From NCBI RefSeq assembly GCF_029761915.1, contig NZ_CP121695.1:7345501-7409500 (forward strand): 64,000 nucleotides of DNA. The letters are read 5' to 3'. Below the pieces are notes generated by a model. The model was given only the letters and a program-made list of their open reading frames with translations, was not told where the DNA came from and did no database searches. Numbering within the stretch: position 1 is the first letter of the stretch; every line of letters begins with the position of its first letter. The translations under genes were made by a program, and so were the position numbers. Below are positions 53,772 to 64,000 of the stretch, piece after piece. The DNA is from Bradyrhizobium sp. CB1650 (lineage in GTDB: Bacteria > Pseudomonadota > Alphaproteobacteria > Rhizobiales > Xanthobacteraceae).

Positions 53772-54377
53772 ATGACTTTCGCATCACGTCTCGCTGCGAT
53801 CGCGCTCGCCGCGCTGGTCGGCTGGATCGTGCCGGCTTCCGCTCAACAGGGACCGCCGCCCAACCTGCCGCCGCCGCAGCGGACTCCGACGCCCAATACC
53901 TATGGGCCGGACGAACTGGTGACGGCCGGCCACCGCTTCTTCGGCAACGTCTCGCGCGGGCTTGCCTCGATCATCGAGAAGGCTGTCAGCCAGTGGGGCC
54001 TGCCGAACGGCTATATCCTAGGCGAGGAAGGTTCCGGCGCCTTCGTCGCCGGCCTGCGCTACGGCGAAGGCACGCTCTACACCAAGAACGCCGGCGATCT
54101 GCGCGTCTACTGGCAGGGCCCCTCGCTCGGCTTCGACTGGGGCGGCGACGGCGCCCGCACCATGACGCTGGTTTATAACCTGCCGGCCACCAATGCGATC
54201 TACCAGCGCTTCGGCGGCATCGACGGATCGGCCTACATCATCGGCGGCTTCGGCATGACGGCACTGACCGCCAACAATATCGTGCTGGTGCCGATCCGCT
54301 CCGGCCTCGGTTTGCGGCTCGGAGCCAATATCGGCTATCTCAAATACACCCCGCGCGCGACCTGGAACCCGTTCTGA
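53772..54377 (+). CDS. secreted DUF1134 protein
   Basis: 201 residues from ATG at 53772. A signal peptide (MTFASRLAAIALAALVGWIVPASAQ) and a Pro-rich linker lead into the DUF1134 domain: ELVTAGHRFFGNVSRGLASIIEKAVSQWGLPNGYILGEEGSGAFVAGLRYGEGTLY and DGARTMTLVYNLP. It is an envelope protein conserved in alphaproteobacteria with no known activity. A GC hairpin follows it. Confidence 0.9.
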   Translation: MTFASRLAAIALAALVGWIVPASAQQGPPPNLPPPQRTPTPNTYGPDELVTAGHRFFGNVSRGLASIIEKAVSQWGLPNGYILGEEGSGAFVAGLRYGEGTLYTKNAGDLRVYWQGPSLGFDWGGDGARTMTLVYNLPATNAIYQRFGGIDGSAYIIGGFGMTALTANNIVLVPIRSGLGLRLGANIGYLKYTPRATWNPF

Positions 54378-54425
54378 GGATCGTCTCCTTCCCGTCGGCT
54401 TACAGATCAACGTTAACGACACCCC

Positions 54426-54448
54426 GGGGCTGGCTTTTTGCCGGCCCC
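54426..54448 (+). terminator. hairpin after the DUF1134 gene
   Basis: A stem GGGGCTGGC / GCCGGCCCC with the T5 run in the loop. It may terminate the DUF1134 transcript, but there is no T-run after the stem. Confidence 0.4.
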
Positions 54449-54499
54449 CCATGGCATTGTCGTTGGTAAATTTTTCCTTGATTTGCGGAGTCCTGCCCC

Positions 54500-55792
54500 A
54501 TGGTCGAACCGATCATGTATCTGGCGATCGGTTTCCTGCTCTCGATGCTGTGCGGGCTCGCATTCGTGCCGCTGGTACACAACCGGGCGGTTCGCCTGAC
54601 CACGCGCCGGCTCGAGGCCGCAACGCCGCTGTCGATGGCGGAGATCCAGGCCGACAAGGACCAGCTCCGCGCCGAATTCGCCATGTCGGCACGTCGGCTC
54701 GAGATGAGCGTCGAGCAGCTCAAGAACAAGACCACGAGCCAGCTCGCCGAGCTCGGCAAGAAAAGCGACGCCATCAACCGCATGAAGATCGAGCTCGGCG
54801 AGAAGAACGCCACGATCTTCGCGCTGGAAGCGCGCGAGAAAGCGGTGAAGGAGCAGCTCCGCGCCACCGAAGAAGAATTCAGCGCCAAGACCGAGGCGCT
54901 GCGCGGCGCCGAGCAGGCCTTGACCGACAAGCAGGGCGAGCTCGCAAAGATCAACTCGGAGCTGTCCGACCGCTCGATGATGGCAGAGAGCCGCCAGGTC
55001 GAGCTCGTCGCGGTGCGCGCGCAGATCGAGCAATTGAAGCATCGCGTCGGCGACGCCGAGAAAGAGTTCACGGCGACCCAGGCGCGATTGACCCAGGAGC
55101 GCTCGGAATCCGAGACCGCCTCGCGCGAGCTTTCCGATGCGCGCGGCCGCGTCGAGAATCTGAGCCAGCGCGTCACCGATCTCGACCGCCAGCTCATCGT
55201 GCAGGTCAAAGAGGCCGAGATGCTCTCGGGCCGCGTCGCCGATCTCGAAGGGCGGCTGGCAACCCAAGGCAAGCTGCTCGCCGAGCGCGACTATGAGAAC
55301 AACCAGCTCCGCCAGGCCAACGAGGGGGCCGAGCGCACCGTCAAGGAGCTGCGCGTCGAGATTGCCGCGCTCAGCGGCGGCAAGTCGTCGGCCGCATTCG
55401 AGGCGCTGCGCGCGGAAAAGACAGCGCTGGAAGAGCAGCTCCGCACCGCGCGCGACGAGCGCGCGAAACTGCAGCGCGACATCAATGCGATCCAGCAGCA
55501 GGCCGAGAGCTCATGGGCGACCGAGCGCATGGAGAATGCGCTGCTGCGCGAGCGCATCAACGACATCGCGGCCGAGGTTGCAAAGCTCGCAATGCAGCTC
55601 GAAGGCCCGAACTCGCCGATCGAGGCGCTGCTTGCGGCCGAAGCAGGCCAGGCCCCGAAGCCCGCGCCGCGTGCCGCCAACGACGCCGCGGCCGACGGCG
55701 CGGCCAGCCTGCCCGAGAGCGGCGGAACGCTGGCCGAGCGCATCCGCGCGCTCCAGGCCCACGCCTCCCGCGCCCGCCAGCAAGGGGCGTAA
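54500..55792 (+). CDS. membrane-anchored coiled-coil protein, unknown function
   Basis: 430 residues. One N-terminal membrane helix (IMYLAIGFLLSMLCGLAFVPLVHNRA) is followed by about 330 residues of nearly unbroken coiled coil rich in Glu, Leu, Arg and Gln (LEMSVEQLKNKTTSQLAEL onwards). The C-terminal tail is Ala/Pro-rich, ending RIRALQAHASRARQQGA. The architecture recalls RmuC-type or envelope-organising proteins, but no catalytic domain follows the coil. It is the last core gene before tRNA-Val and the island. Confidence 0.8.
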   Translation: MVEPIMYLAIGFLLSMLCGLAFVPLVHNRAVRLTTRRLEAATPLSMAEIQADKDQLRAEFAMSARRLEMSVEQLKNKTTSQLAELGKKSDAINRMKIELGEKNATIFALEAREKAVKEQLRATEEEFSAKTEALRGAEQALTDKQGELAKINSELSDRSMMAESRQVELVAVRAQIEQLKHRVGDAEKEFTATQARLTQERSESETASRELSDARGRVENLSQRVTDLDRQLIVQVKEAEMLSGRVADLEGRLATQGKLLAERDYENNQLRQANEGAERTVKELRVEIAALSGGKSSAAFEALRAEKTALEEQLRTARDERAKLQRDINAIQQQAESSWATERMENALLRERINDIAAEVAKLAMQLEGPNSPIEALLAAEAGQAPKPAPRAANDAAADGAASLPESGGTLAERIRALQAHASRARQQGA

Positions 55793-55956
55793 GCGGGCCG
55801 AAAGCGCGGTTTCGTTTGCGAATTGCGTGATCTACGGGAGCTTTTCGGGCCCAAGACCGCCTGGAAACTTGACACCTTCGGCCCGCACTTCTAAATCGCG
55901 GGCTCCACAGAATGTGCCGGCCGGCCGCAAGGTCCGGCCGCCTGCATGATGGTCCC

Positions 55957-56031
55957 GGGCGCATAGCTCAGCGGGAGAGCGTTCCCTTCACACGGGAGAG
56001 GTCCAAGGTTCGATCCCTTGTGCGCCCACCA
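55957..56031 (+). tRNA. tRNA-Val (anticodon CAC)
   Basis: A full cloverleaf. Acceptor GGGCGCA / TGCGCCC; D arm GCTC...GAGC; anticodon stem TTCCC/GGGAG with loop TTCACAC, so the anticodon is CAC; T arm CAAGG-TTCGATC-CCTTG; ACCA encoded at 56028-56031. It is intact because an integrating island restores the 3' end. Valine tRNA is a known integration site of the Bradyrhizobium symbiosis island (USDA110 literature). Confidence 0.95.
56003..56031 (+). other. candidate island attachment site (tRNA 3' end)
   Basis: The T arm, acceptor 3' strand and CCA of tRNA-Val. Tyrosine integrases of this group recombine within such 3' ends. A matching copy should lie at the far end of the island, outside this window, so the exact core cannot be set here. 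Confidence 0.45.
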
Positions 56032-56078
56032 TTAGAGCCTTGAATTCAATCATTTAGCGGCCTGATTCCCTTGGAGCA

Positions 56079-56111
56079 TGCCCCAAAAAAGCTGGGGCAC
56101 AATAGGGGCAC
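56079..56111. repeat. GGGGCAC repeats beside the tRNA (candidate integrase arm sites)
   Basis: Inverted TGCCCC / GGGGCA (56079-56084 and 56094-56099) and a further GGGGCAC at 56105-56111, about 50-80 nt from the tRNA end. Short repeats in this position often bind the integrase arm domain. Confidence 0.35.
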
Positions 56112-56191
56112 ATCGAATTGTGGCGTTGCCTAGGATCCCTCTGCAATGCCACCTCACTAGTCGCGGCGAAGCCAATCAAAAGACGTGCTGA

Positions 56192-56472
56192 TTAACCTCC
56201 ATTCGCCGCATCCCGGTCCATCTCGAACTCAAGCGCATTGGCCTGCTCAAATATCGCGCGTGGCTGGTTGACCAAGGAGGCCGCCCTCAGGACCCGCTAT
56301 GGCTGGACCTCAGGGCTTCCTCTTGGTCGAAGTGGATCAACGGCTATCTAGTCGACAAGTGCGGCATCATGGAAAGCACGAAGGTGTTTCACTCCTTCCG
56401 CCACACTTTCAAGCGCATGGCTCGCGATGCCGGGCTCTATGAGGAGCTTCACGACGCCATCATGGGACACGC
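56192..56472 (+). pseudogene. truncated tyrosine recombinase (island integrase remnant)
   Basis: The open frame follows a TGA at 56189-56191 and reads IRRIPVHLELKRIGLLKYR, then MESTKVFHSFRHTFKRMARDAG and HDAIMGHA. FHSFRHTFKR is the HxxR box and MGHA the beginning of the H/W box of phage-type integrases. The N-terminal domain, the first catalytic Arg region and the catalytic Tyr are all missing. Homology stops at about 56472, where the thioesterase remnant begins on the other strand. It is a dead integrase next to its probable tRNA target. Confidence 0.85.
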
Positions 56473-56802
56473 CTACAGGGGCGCGCTCCTGAAGCCATTC
56501 GACGCGCCCCTCACCTCTTGCGGGACCGTGACAATGTCAAGCAGGTGGAAGACTGCCGGTTTTAGAAAATCGATTGTCATCGAACGGGCAACGAAGGCGA
56601 AGCCTAGCGCATCGTTCCGCGTTTCCTCGAGCAGCGCTTGCTGATTGCCGAGCAGGCGCAAGTAATTCGTTCTGCCACGTTCCATGAAACGCAAAAAATT
56701 CGCGTGATAAACAATCTGGCCGGCGTCGGTATCTTCAAAGTAGACACGGACCTGCACGTAGTCCCGTCCGTCTCGAACTTCGCCGTCAAGAGAGACTGTC
56801 AC
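56473..56802 (-). pseudogene. 3'-truncated YbgC-like acyl-CoA thioesterase
   Basis: About 100 recognisable residues from GTG at 56802. [35 protein letters not shown] is the hot-dog signature with the catalytic Asp of EDTDAG. Homology ends after [11 protein letters not shown]; the last residues, NGFRSAPL, are foreign, and a stop follows. Normal YbgC is about 135 residues. The cut coincides with the end of the integrase remnant, so one deletion removed both 3' ends. Confidence 0.8.
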
Positions 56803-56841
56803 AGCGCGGTTCCTCTTATTGCGCGTACAGCGACCCTTGTC

Positions 56842-57093
56842 TCACACAGAGGCAGTTTTCTGAGCAAGCGCCAAAATCTTGAGCTTGGCTCCAGCTGCCG
56901 GAAGCTGAGTCAGCGGCCTGAATGCGGCAGACGTTGCGCTGCTGACGTCGACTTCGGACGAATATATAAGATCTATCGTCAACGCGTATTGCGGGCATCC
57001 AACCGCAGAGCGCACAAGAACGTAAGCGGAGTTCTGCTGCTGCCGAAGCTGCATCTCTGGGATTTCGCGATGAGCGATGGCAGCCCCTTTCAT
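56842..57093 (-). CDS. hypothetical protein between KS and the thioesterase remnant
   Basis: An open frame from ATG at 57093 (a TTG at 57111 adds six residues), about 83 residues: MKGAAIAHREIPEMQLRQQQ ... ending ALAQKTASV. It has the direction of the gibberellin operon and starts 164 nt after the KS stop. Composition is ordinary and no family is recognised. It could be a fragment of a larger gene. Confidence 0.35.
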   Translation of the reverse strand: MKGAAIAHREIPEMQLRQQQNSAYVLVRSAVGCPQYALTIDLIYSSEVDVSSATSAAFRPLTQLPAAGAKLKILALAQKTASV

Positions 57094-57257
57094 CGGCAAT
57101 CCATAGACCAACTATCCGCTTTCCAAGGTCTCTCTACCACTGCGTGTTACACGGCGGACAACGAGGGCATCCGTCGTATCGGGCGACGGCGTTGCGTCGG
57201 ATCGGACCGACGGCAGCGCGCACGCCGCCGCCTCCCGCGCGTTCAGGCCGGCGCACG

Positions 57258-59692
<2,435 letters not shown>

Positions 59693-59971
59693 GCGGGATG
59701 TTCCTTTTGCAGACGATTGACGAGAACCGGGATCGGGCAGACGCCGCGCATGTCGCCGCAGGCCCGGCATAGGCAGCGCCGGACGGCCGCCCTGCTCCGG
59801 CGCGGCGACGCGCCCGATGCTGGCGCCGGTCCGCCGCATAGGCTTGCGCGCAGCGCGCCGCGCGCCGCGCGGGCAACCGCTGCAATCGCGGACTCGGACA
59901 CAGTGCAGCATGCACCGCTGCCGCCGGCCGATCGCAGCGGCACAGAGACGACGCCATGCGGACGGGCTCGT
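59693..59971. other. 279-nt gap between GGPS and CPS with a coupled short frame
   Basis: It is unusually long for this tightly packed operon. A minus-strand frame whose last residues are CRACGDMRGVCPIPVLVNR followed by LQKEHPA stops at 59689-59691, inside the CPS start codon (GTGA overlap), as coupled genes do. It contains a CxxC-type pair plus another Cys. Its start is not clear, so a short gene or a relic is possible. Confidence 0.3.
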
Positions 59972-60979
59972 TCATGCGCATGGCGCGTGCTTGAACAGAT
60001 ACGCGTTGGCCCGCTGTAGGAGTTGCGCCAACCGTTCCGCACGCGGCCCCAGCGGCGCGATGGCCTCCCCCGCATCGCGCAACAGATCCAGCGCGAACTG
60101 GCGTGCTGCCTGCAGTCCCATGATCGACGCGCAGGTCGGCTTCCGCGCCGCCGCGTCCTTGCCGGAGGTCTTGCCCAGCGTCGCGGTATCCGCTGTCGCG
60201 TCGAGAATGTCGTCGATCACCTGCAGCGCCAGGCCGAAACAGGCGCTGTAGCGATCGAGCGCACAGTACAGCGCAGCGTGCGCGGCATCCTCCGCGATGC
60301 CGCATAGCGCGCCCATGCGAACGGATGCGCGCACTAGCGCTCCACACTTCATCCGGTGCATCACCAGAATCCTGTCCAGCTCGACGTGCTTTCCAACCAG
60401 CGACAGATCCATGGCCTGCCCGCCCGCGGCACCCTCGGCGGACACCGCCTGCGCCAGTTCGCGCACGAGCTCGATACGGTTGTCGCCCGGCGCATCCAGG
60501 TTCGCCAGGGTCAGGAAGGCGTGCGCCTGCAGCGCATCGCCGACCAGGATCGCGGTGGCTTCGCCGAACTTGACGTGCACGGTCGGAAAGCCGCGGCGAA
60601 GCACGTCGTCGTCCATCGCGGGCAGATCGTCGTGGACCAAGGTACAGGCGTGCATCATCTCGATGGCGGCGCCGACGTCGTCGAGCATGTGCGCCGGCGT
60701 GTCGGCCAGTGCGCCGGCACCCAAACAGAGCAAGGCGCGCGTGCGCTTGCCGCCTTGCAAGGTGGCGTAGCGCATCGCCGCCATAAGCTCGGTCTCACCG
60801 TCGTCTTCGGCGCAGAGAAGACGCGCCAGCGCCTGTTCGACGCGCTTTGCGCCGTCCTGCATCCAGATCTCCGGCAGCAGCCTGCCGGATGCGCCGCGCG
60901 CCTGCGCGCCCAATCCGCCGTTCGCGGAAACGCCAGCTCGGTAGTCGTGTGGCGTGGAACCCGTCTGCATGTTGTTCAT
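59972..60979 (-). CDS. geranylgeranyl diphosphate synthase (gibberellin operon)
   Basis: 335 residues. It is an all-alpha prenyl transferase. The first Asp motif is LVHDDLPAMDDD and the second is VIDDILDATAD. The KRTR of LQGGKRTRALLCLGAG binds IPP. It condenses farnesyl or dimethylallyl diphosphate with IPP to make GGPP for the CPS. A 145-nt gap separates it from the CYP117 gene. Confidence 0.95.
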   Translation of the reverse strand: MNNMQTGSTPHDYRAGVSANGGLGAQARGASGRLLPEIWMQDGAKRVEQALARLLCAEDDGETELMAAMRYATLQGGKRTRALLCLGAGALADTPAHMLDDVGAAIEMMHACTLVHDDLPAMDDDVLRRGFPTVHVKFGEATAILVGDALQAHAFLTLANLDAPGDNRIELVRELAQAVSAEGAAGGQAMDLSLVGKHVELDRILVMHRMKCGALVRASVRMGALCGIAEDAAHAALYCALDRYSACFGLALQVIDDILDATADTATLGKTSGKDAAARKPTCASIMGLQAARQFALDLLRDAGEAIAPLGPRAERLAQLLQRANAYLFKHAPCA

Positions 60980-61124
60980 GTCCTTGTACCTGCCAGGAGA
61001 CGGCCACGGCGAGCGGCGAGCCGCCGCGGTGTTGCCGGTCTCGCACCGAGCGCGCGCGCCGAGTGCAGCAATGCCGCGCGTCGCCGGCGCCGCGGCCTCA
61101 CCACACGGAGCATGCGAAGCCAGC

Positions 61125-62468
61125 TCATGAGAATCCGATGCGGATAGTCATGGACGGATGTGCGGTCGGGTAATAGCGCCGGCCTTTTTCGACGCCGCTC
61201 AGCAACCGCGGCCGCACCCCGGCCTCGTGCATGGTCAGCGCCAAGGCGATACAGAACTGCACCAGTTCCAGCCATGCCAGGTGGTAGCCCATGCAGACGT
61301 GTGGGCCGGTACCGAACTGCAGCATGTCGACCGGCCGGATCGGCTCGGTGCGTTGCAGCCACCGCGCCAGCCGAAACTGATCAGGCGCCTCGTGCAGCAG
61401 CGCCGAGGTCGAGAAATGTAGCAGCGGGATGCACAGATCGGTGCCCGCAGGAATGCGCCGTTGGCCGAGTCGCAATTCACGCAGTGCGCGACGCACTAGG
61501 AGCGGCGTCGCCGGATGCACGCGCAGCGTCTCGCGGAACAGCGCCTCGGCGACCGGACACTGCGCCAGGTCCGCGTGCCGGGTCGGCACCGCGCCTACGC
61601 GTTGCGCCTCCTCGACCAGGGCGTCCCACAACCCAGGCTGCCGCGCTAGCTCGATCACCATCCAGGCCATCGTCGAGGCGGTGGTGTCGTGACCACCAAG
61701 CAGCAGTAAGCGGATATTGGCGACCAGGACGTCATCGGAAAGCGCATCGTCGCTGCGATCGAAGGCGCTCACCATGTCGTTGATCAACCCGGTGCGCGAG
61801 GCATGTTCGCGCGCGGCGCGGACGAACTCGCGCAACCGCGCATCGATCCAGTCGCGGGCGGCGCGGCCGCGCCGCAAGGGCAGTCCGGGTAGGTCGACCG
61901 GGGGCGCGACGATCAACTGCAGCAGCTGCCGGTACTTGCGATGCCATCCCGGCAGGTCCTGCGCGGGGATGCCCATGAGACTGAAGATGAGCTTGAGCAT
62001 CAGATCGCCGGTTTCGCGCAGGATGGTGACGTCGCCCCGGTCGCGCCACCTCTGCACGCGGGCTCGGATGACGGGCGCGAACAGCTCGCCGATGCCGGCC
62101 TGGGTCAGCCCCTTGGGCAGAAGCGCCGCCTGGATCGCATCGCGCACCTTCCGGTGCGCGATGCCGTCCTGGGCGACCAACGTTCCGCCAAATAATTCGG
62201 GCGCGATGTCTTCGATCAGCGCCGAGGACACATCCTTGTGCCGGAGCAGTGTGAGAGCATCCGGATCCAGACTGGTCATCAGGTGTCCGGCAGGGCCGAA
62301 ATCTAGCCAGAAGTGGCTGCCCAGCGTCCGTTCCGCGCGCCGCAGCAGGCGCGGCAGGTCGCAGACGACGGCGGGAAGATGCCCGACCAAGGGAAAAGCG
62401 CCGGGCACGACCGGGATGTCGTGCCGCAGCCGATGCCGACGGTTCAGCGGGTTGAGCAGCATGTCCAT
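61125..62468 (-). CDS. cytochrome P450 CYP117 (gibberellin operon)
   Basis: 447 residues from ATG at 62468, which overlaps the SDR stop (TGATG). P450 marks are complete: I-helix LLLLGGHDTTASTMA, ExxR in EALFRETLRVHP, and the haem loop FGTGPHVCMGYHLA with its Cys ligand. CYP117 is the rhizobial ent-kaurene oxidase, making ent-kaurenoic acid (work on B. japonicum and related rhizobia). It uses electrons from the operon's ferredoxin or a host partner. Confidence 0.94.
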   Translation of the reverse strand: MDMLLNPLNRRHRLRHDIPVVPGAFPLVGHLPAVVCDLPRLLRRAERTLGSHFWLDFGPAGHLMTSLDPDALTLLRHKDVSSALIEDIAPELFGGTLVAQDGIAHRKVRDAIQAALLPKGLTQAGIGELFAPVIRARVQRWRDRGDVTILRETGDLMLKLIFSLMGIPAQDLPGWHRKYRQLLQLIVAPPVDLPGLPLRRGRAARDWIDARLREFVRAAREHASRTGLINDMVSAFDRSDDALSDDVLVANIRLLLLGGHDTTASTMAWMVIELARQPGLWDALVEEAQRVGAVPTRHADLAQCPVAEALFRETLRVHPATPLLVRRALRELRLGQRRIPAGTDLCIPLLHFSTSALLHEAPDQFRLARWLQRTEPIRPVDMLQFGTGPHVCMGYHLAWLELVQFCIALALTMHEAGVRPRLLSGVEKGRRYYPTAHPSMTIRIGFS

Positions 62469-63313
62469 CAGCAGCGCGGCGCCGCGTCGGCTTCGGCGGT
62501 CTCGCCGGCAGGCCGCGCGGCGCGGCTGTTGCCACCGTCGGCGTATGTCGGCACATGCGCCAGCATGCCGCCGTCGATGCACACGACCTGGCCGGTGATG
62601 AACGCAGCATCGTCGGAGAGCAGGAACGCCACCAGCGCGGCCACGTCGTCGGGGCGGCCGACGCGCGGCAGGAGCTGATGCCGGCGCAGATGGGTTTGCA
62701 TGCACGCGTCCAGCTTGGCGAGGAGACGCTCGGTCATGATGAGACCGGGCGCAACCGCATTGCAGCGGATCTGCGCATGACCGTACTGGGTGGCGAGCGA
62801 GGCCGACAGCATGTTCATCGCCGCCTTCGACGCGGCGTAGGATGTCAGCGCGGTGTCACCGCTGAGCCCCTGGCACGACGACATGTTGACGATCGCGCCA
62901 CCGCCGCGGGCGATCATCCGTGGAATGGCCTGCCGGCAGCAGAGCAGCGTGCCACGCAGATTAATCGCCATGGTCTGATCCCAGACCGCCAGGTCCAGCT
63001 CGAGGATCGCGCGGTCGCGCGGGGTCAGATGCATCGCGCTCGCGTTGTTCACCAACAGGTCGACCCCACCGAAGTGCCGCTCCGCCGTCTCGAACAGCGC
63101 TGCCATCGCCTGCGCATCGGCGATGTCGATCGCCAGGGCGAGCGCGTGGCCCGCCTCGGCCGCGATCTGCGCGGTGCAGGCGATAGCCGCCGAGCCATCA
63201 ATGTCGGCCACCACCACTCTGCCGCCCTCGCGCGCGATGGCGAGGGCGCATGCCTTGCCGATCCCGGCGCCGGCGCCGGTCACCACGGCCACTTTGCCTT
63301 CAAACCGCCCCAT
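62468..63313 (-). CDS. short-chain dehydrogenase/reductase of the gibberellin operon
   Basis: 281 residues. NAD(P) site [22 protein letters not shown] motif, and active-site [11 protein letters not shown] with the Ser at SSCQGLSGD. In rhizobial gibberellin synthesis the SDR oxidises the GA12-aldehyde-stage intermediate toward GA9. It starts 9 nt after the ferredoxin stop and ends inside the CYP117 start. Confidence 0.94.
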   Translation of the reverse strand: MGRFEGKVAVVTGAGAGIGKACALAIAREGGRVVVADIDGSAAIACTAQIAAEAGHALALAIDIADAQAMAALFETAERHFGGVDLLVNNASAMHLTPRDRAILELDLAVWDQTMAINLRGTLLCCRQAIPRMIARGGGAIVNMSSCQGLSGDTALTSYAASKAAMNMLSASLATQYGHAQIRCNAVAPGLIMTERLLAKLDACMQTHLRRHQLLPRVGRPDDVAALVAFLLSDDAAFITGQVVCIDGGMLAHVPTYADGGNSRAARPAGETAEADAAPRC

Positions 63314-63322
63314 CGTGTCATC

Positions 63323-63607
63323 CTAGATTGTGTTGGTCTTTCGCGGCATGCCGCCGGCCTTCGCTGGAGAAGCCGCAGGGTCGGCGCTGGCGCGCTCGGC
63401 ATCGCCAGCGTCGCTTTCGATGACCCGAATGGCGGCGACGGGGCACTGGCTTGCCGCGAGCCTCACGGCGGCGTGCAGCGCCTGCGGGACTGTCGCCACG
63501 CACACTTCGGCCACGCCGTCGGGTTCGCGCTGGCGAAAGGTGCCCGGCAGCGTCAGCACGCACTGCCCGCTGGTTCCGCACAGATCCTGGTCGACCATGA
63601 CGCGCAT
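63323..63607 (-). CDS. ferredoxin of the gibberellin operon
   Basis: 94 residues from ATG at 63607, 1 nt after the CYP114 stop. MRVMVDQDLCGTSGQCVLTLP and ASQCPVAAIRV give the Cys pattern of [3Fe-4S]-type P450 ferredoxins: Cys at DLC, GQC and QCP, with the middle Cys replaced. The tail after residue 65 is Ala-rich and longer than usual. It donates electrons to the operon P450s; Fd in this operon type is needed for CYP114. Confidence 0.92.
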   Translation of the reverse strand: MRVMVDQDLCGTSGQCVLTLPGTFRQREPDGVAEVCVATVPQALHAAVRLAASQCPVAAIRVIESDAGDAERASADPAASPAKAGGMPRKTNTI

Positions 63608-63608
63608 C

Positions 63609-64000
63609 TCAGCTCCCTCGCGCATGCAGCCGCACCGGCAGCGCGCGGAACGTCCGAAGGAACGCCGAGGGCTCCCGGGTCGGCTGCTCGGCCAATTCCA
63701 GCGTGGGGAAGCGGGCCTGGATCTGCGGCAGGCTCTCGGCCAACTGCACCCGGGCCAGTTGCGCACCGAGGCAGAAGTGAATGCCGTGGCCGAAGCTCAG
63801 CATGATCTTCCCGTCGGTCGACATGCCTGGACTGGTGCCGTAGAACCGCGCGGGATCGAAACGATCGGGATCGGCGAAGGCGTCTGGGTCGCGATTGCCG
63901 GACGCGATCAGCACGCGCACGTCCGCGTTTTTCGGGATCACCACGCCGCCCAGTTCGATGTCGCGCTGGGCGATACGCGGAATGGAGCTGAACATCGCGG
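63609..64000 (-). CDS. cytochrome P450 CYP114, C-terminal part (runs off the window)
   Basis: About 130 residues of the C-terminus. The haem loop is [19 protein letters not shown], preceded by the PERF-like region [16 protein letters not shown]. The end is [20 protein letters not shown]. Position ahead of Fd, SDR and CYP117 identifies it as CYP114, which contracts the B ring to the GA12 aldehyde (established for rhizobial operons). The start, and CYP112 further upstream, lie beyond 64000. Confidence 0.9.
   Translation of the reverse strand, partial: AMFSSIPRIAQRDIELGGVVIPKNADVRVLIASGNRDPDAFADPDRFDPARFYGTSPGMSTDGKIMLSFGHGIHFCLGAQLARVQLAESLPQIQARFPTLELAEQPTREPSAFLRTFRALPVRLHARGS

Overview
The window looks like a chromosome segment of a symbiotic Bradyrhizobium (Alphaproteobacteria). 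The evidence is high GC, a CckA/ChpT/CtrA-type regulatory set beside flagellar and chemotaxis genes, many Bradyrhizobium-style intergenic palindromes, and a bacterial gibberellin operon beside a tRNA-Val gene. The genus call is inference from gene content and gene order; no database search was run.

Layout. 1-9.4 kb: an Sfp-type phosphopantetheinyl transferase coupled to a luciferase-like oxidoreductase, an acetylpolyamine-amidohydrolase/HDAC-like enzyme, a beta-propeller pair (cytochrome c-fused dehydrogenase and SMP-30-like protein), a gamma-glutamyltranspeptidase-like enzyme and small proteins. 9.4-17.2 kb: an amine/amino-acid catabolic block with a PuuB-like oxidase, a polar amino-acid ABC transporter, a DadA-like dehydrogenase, an omega-aminotransferase and two XRE-cupin regulators. 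17.2-23.8 kb: a three-subunit molybdenum aldehyde oxidoreductase (PaoABC type) with a divergent TetR gene, a DUF4864 protein and an MFS transporter. 23.9-28.3 kb: a copper-handling cluster (His-rich protein, lipoprotein, TolC-like factor, multicopper oxidase, cupredoxin, CusF-like protein).

28.6-39.1 kb: flhA, an NDH-2-like oxidoreductase with an AraC regulator, an ECF sigma/RskA anti-sigma pair, fliI-fliJ and ctrA. CtrA-box-like sites (TTAA-N7-TTAA type) lie upstream of flhA and fliI. 39.2-42.6 kb: a two-gene cassette of a CHAT (caspase-like) protease with TPR repeats and a multi-pass membrane protein. This is the best candidate for an undescribed, possibly defence-related, system. 43.3-45.3 kb: a DUF350-DUF1190-glutathionylspermidine-synthase-like cassette. 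45.4-52.1 kb: cheR, cheB, cheY, cheW, hybrid cheA and chpT. 52.3-55.8 kb: cysQ and envelope-type conserved genes.

56.0-64.0 kb: tRNA-Val(CAC) marks the edge of a genomic (symbiosis) island. Next to it are a decayed tyrosine integrase and a truncated YbgC-like thioesterase that share one breakpoint, then the minus-strand gibberellin operon CYP114-Fd-SDR-CYP117-GGPS-CPS-KS. CYP114 runs off the right edge. The operon would make GGPP, cyclise it through ent-copalyl diphosphate to ent-kaurene, and oxidise that to gibberellins.
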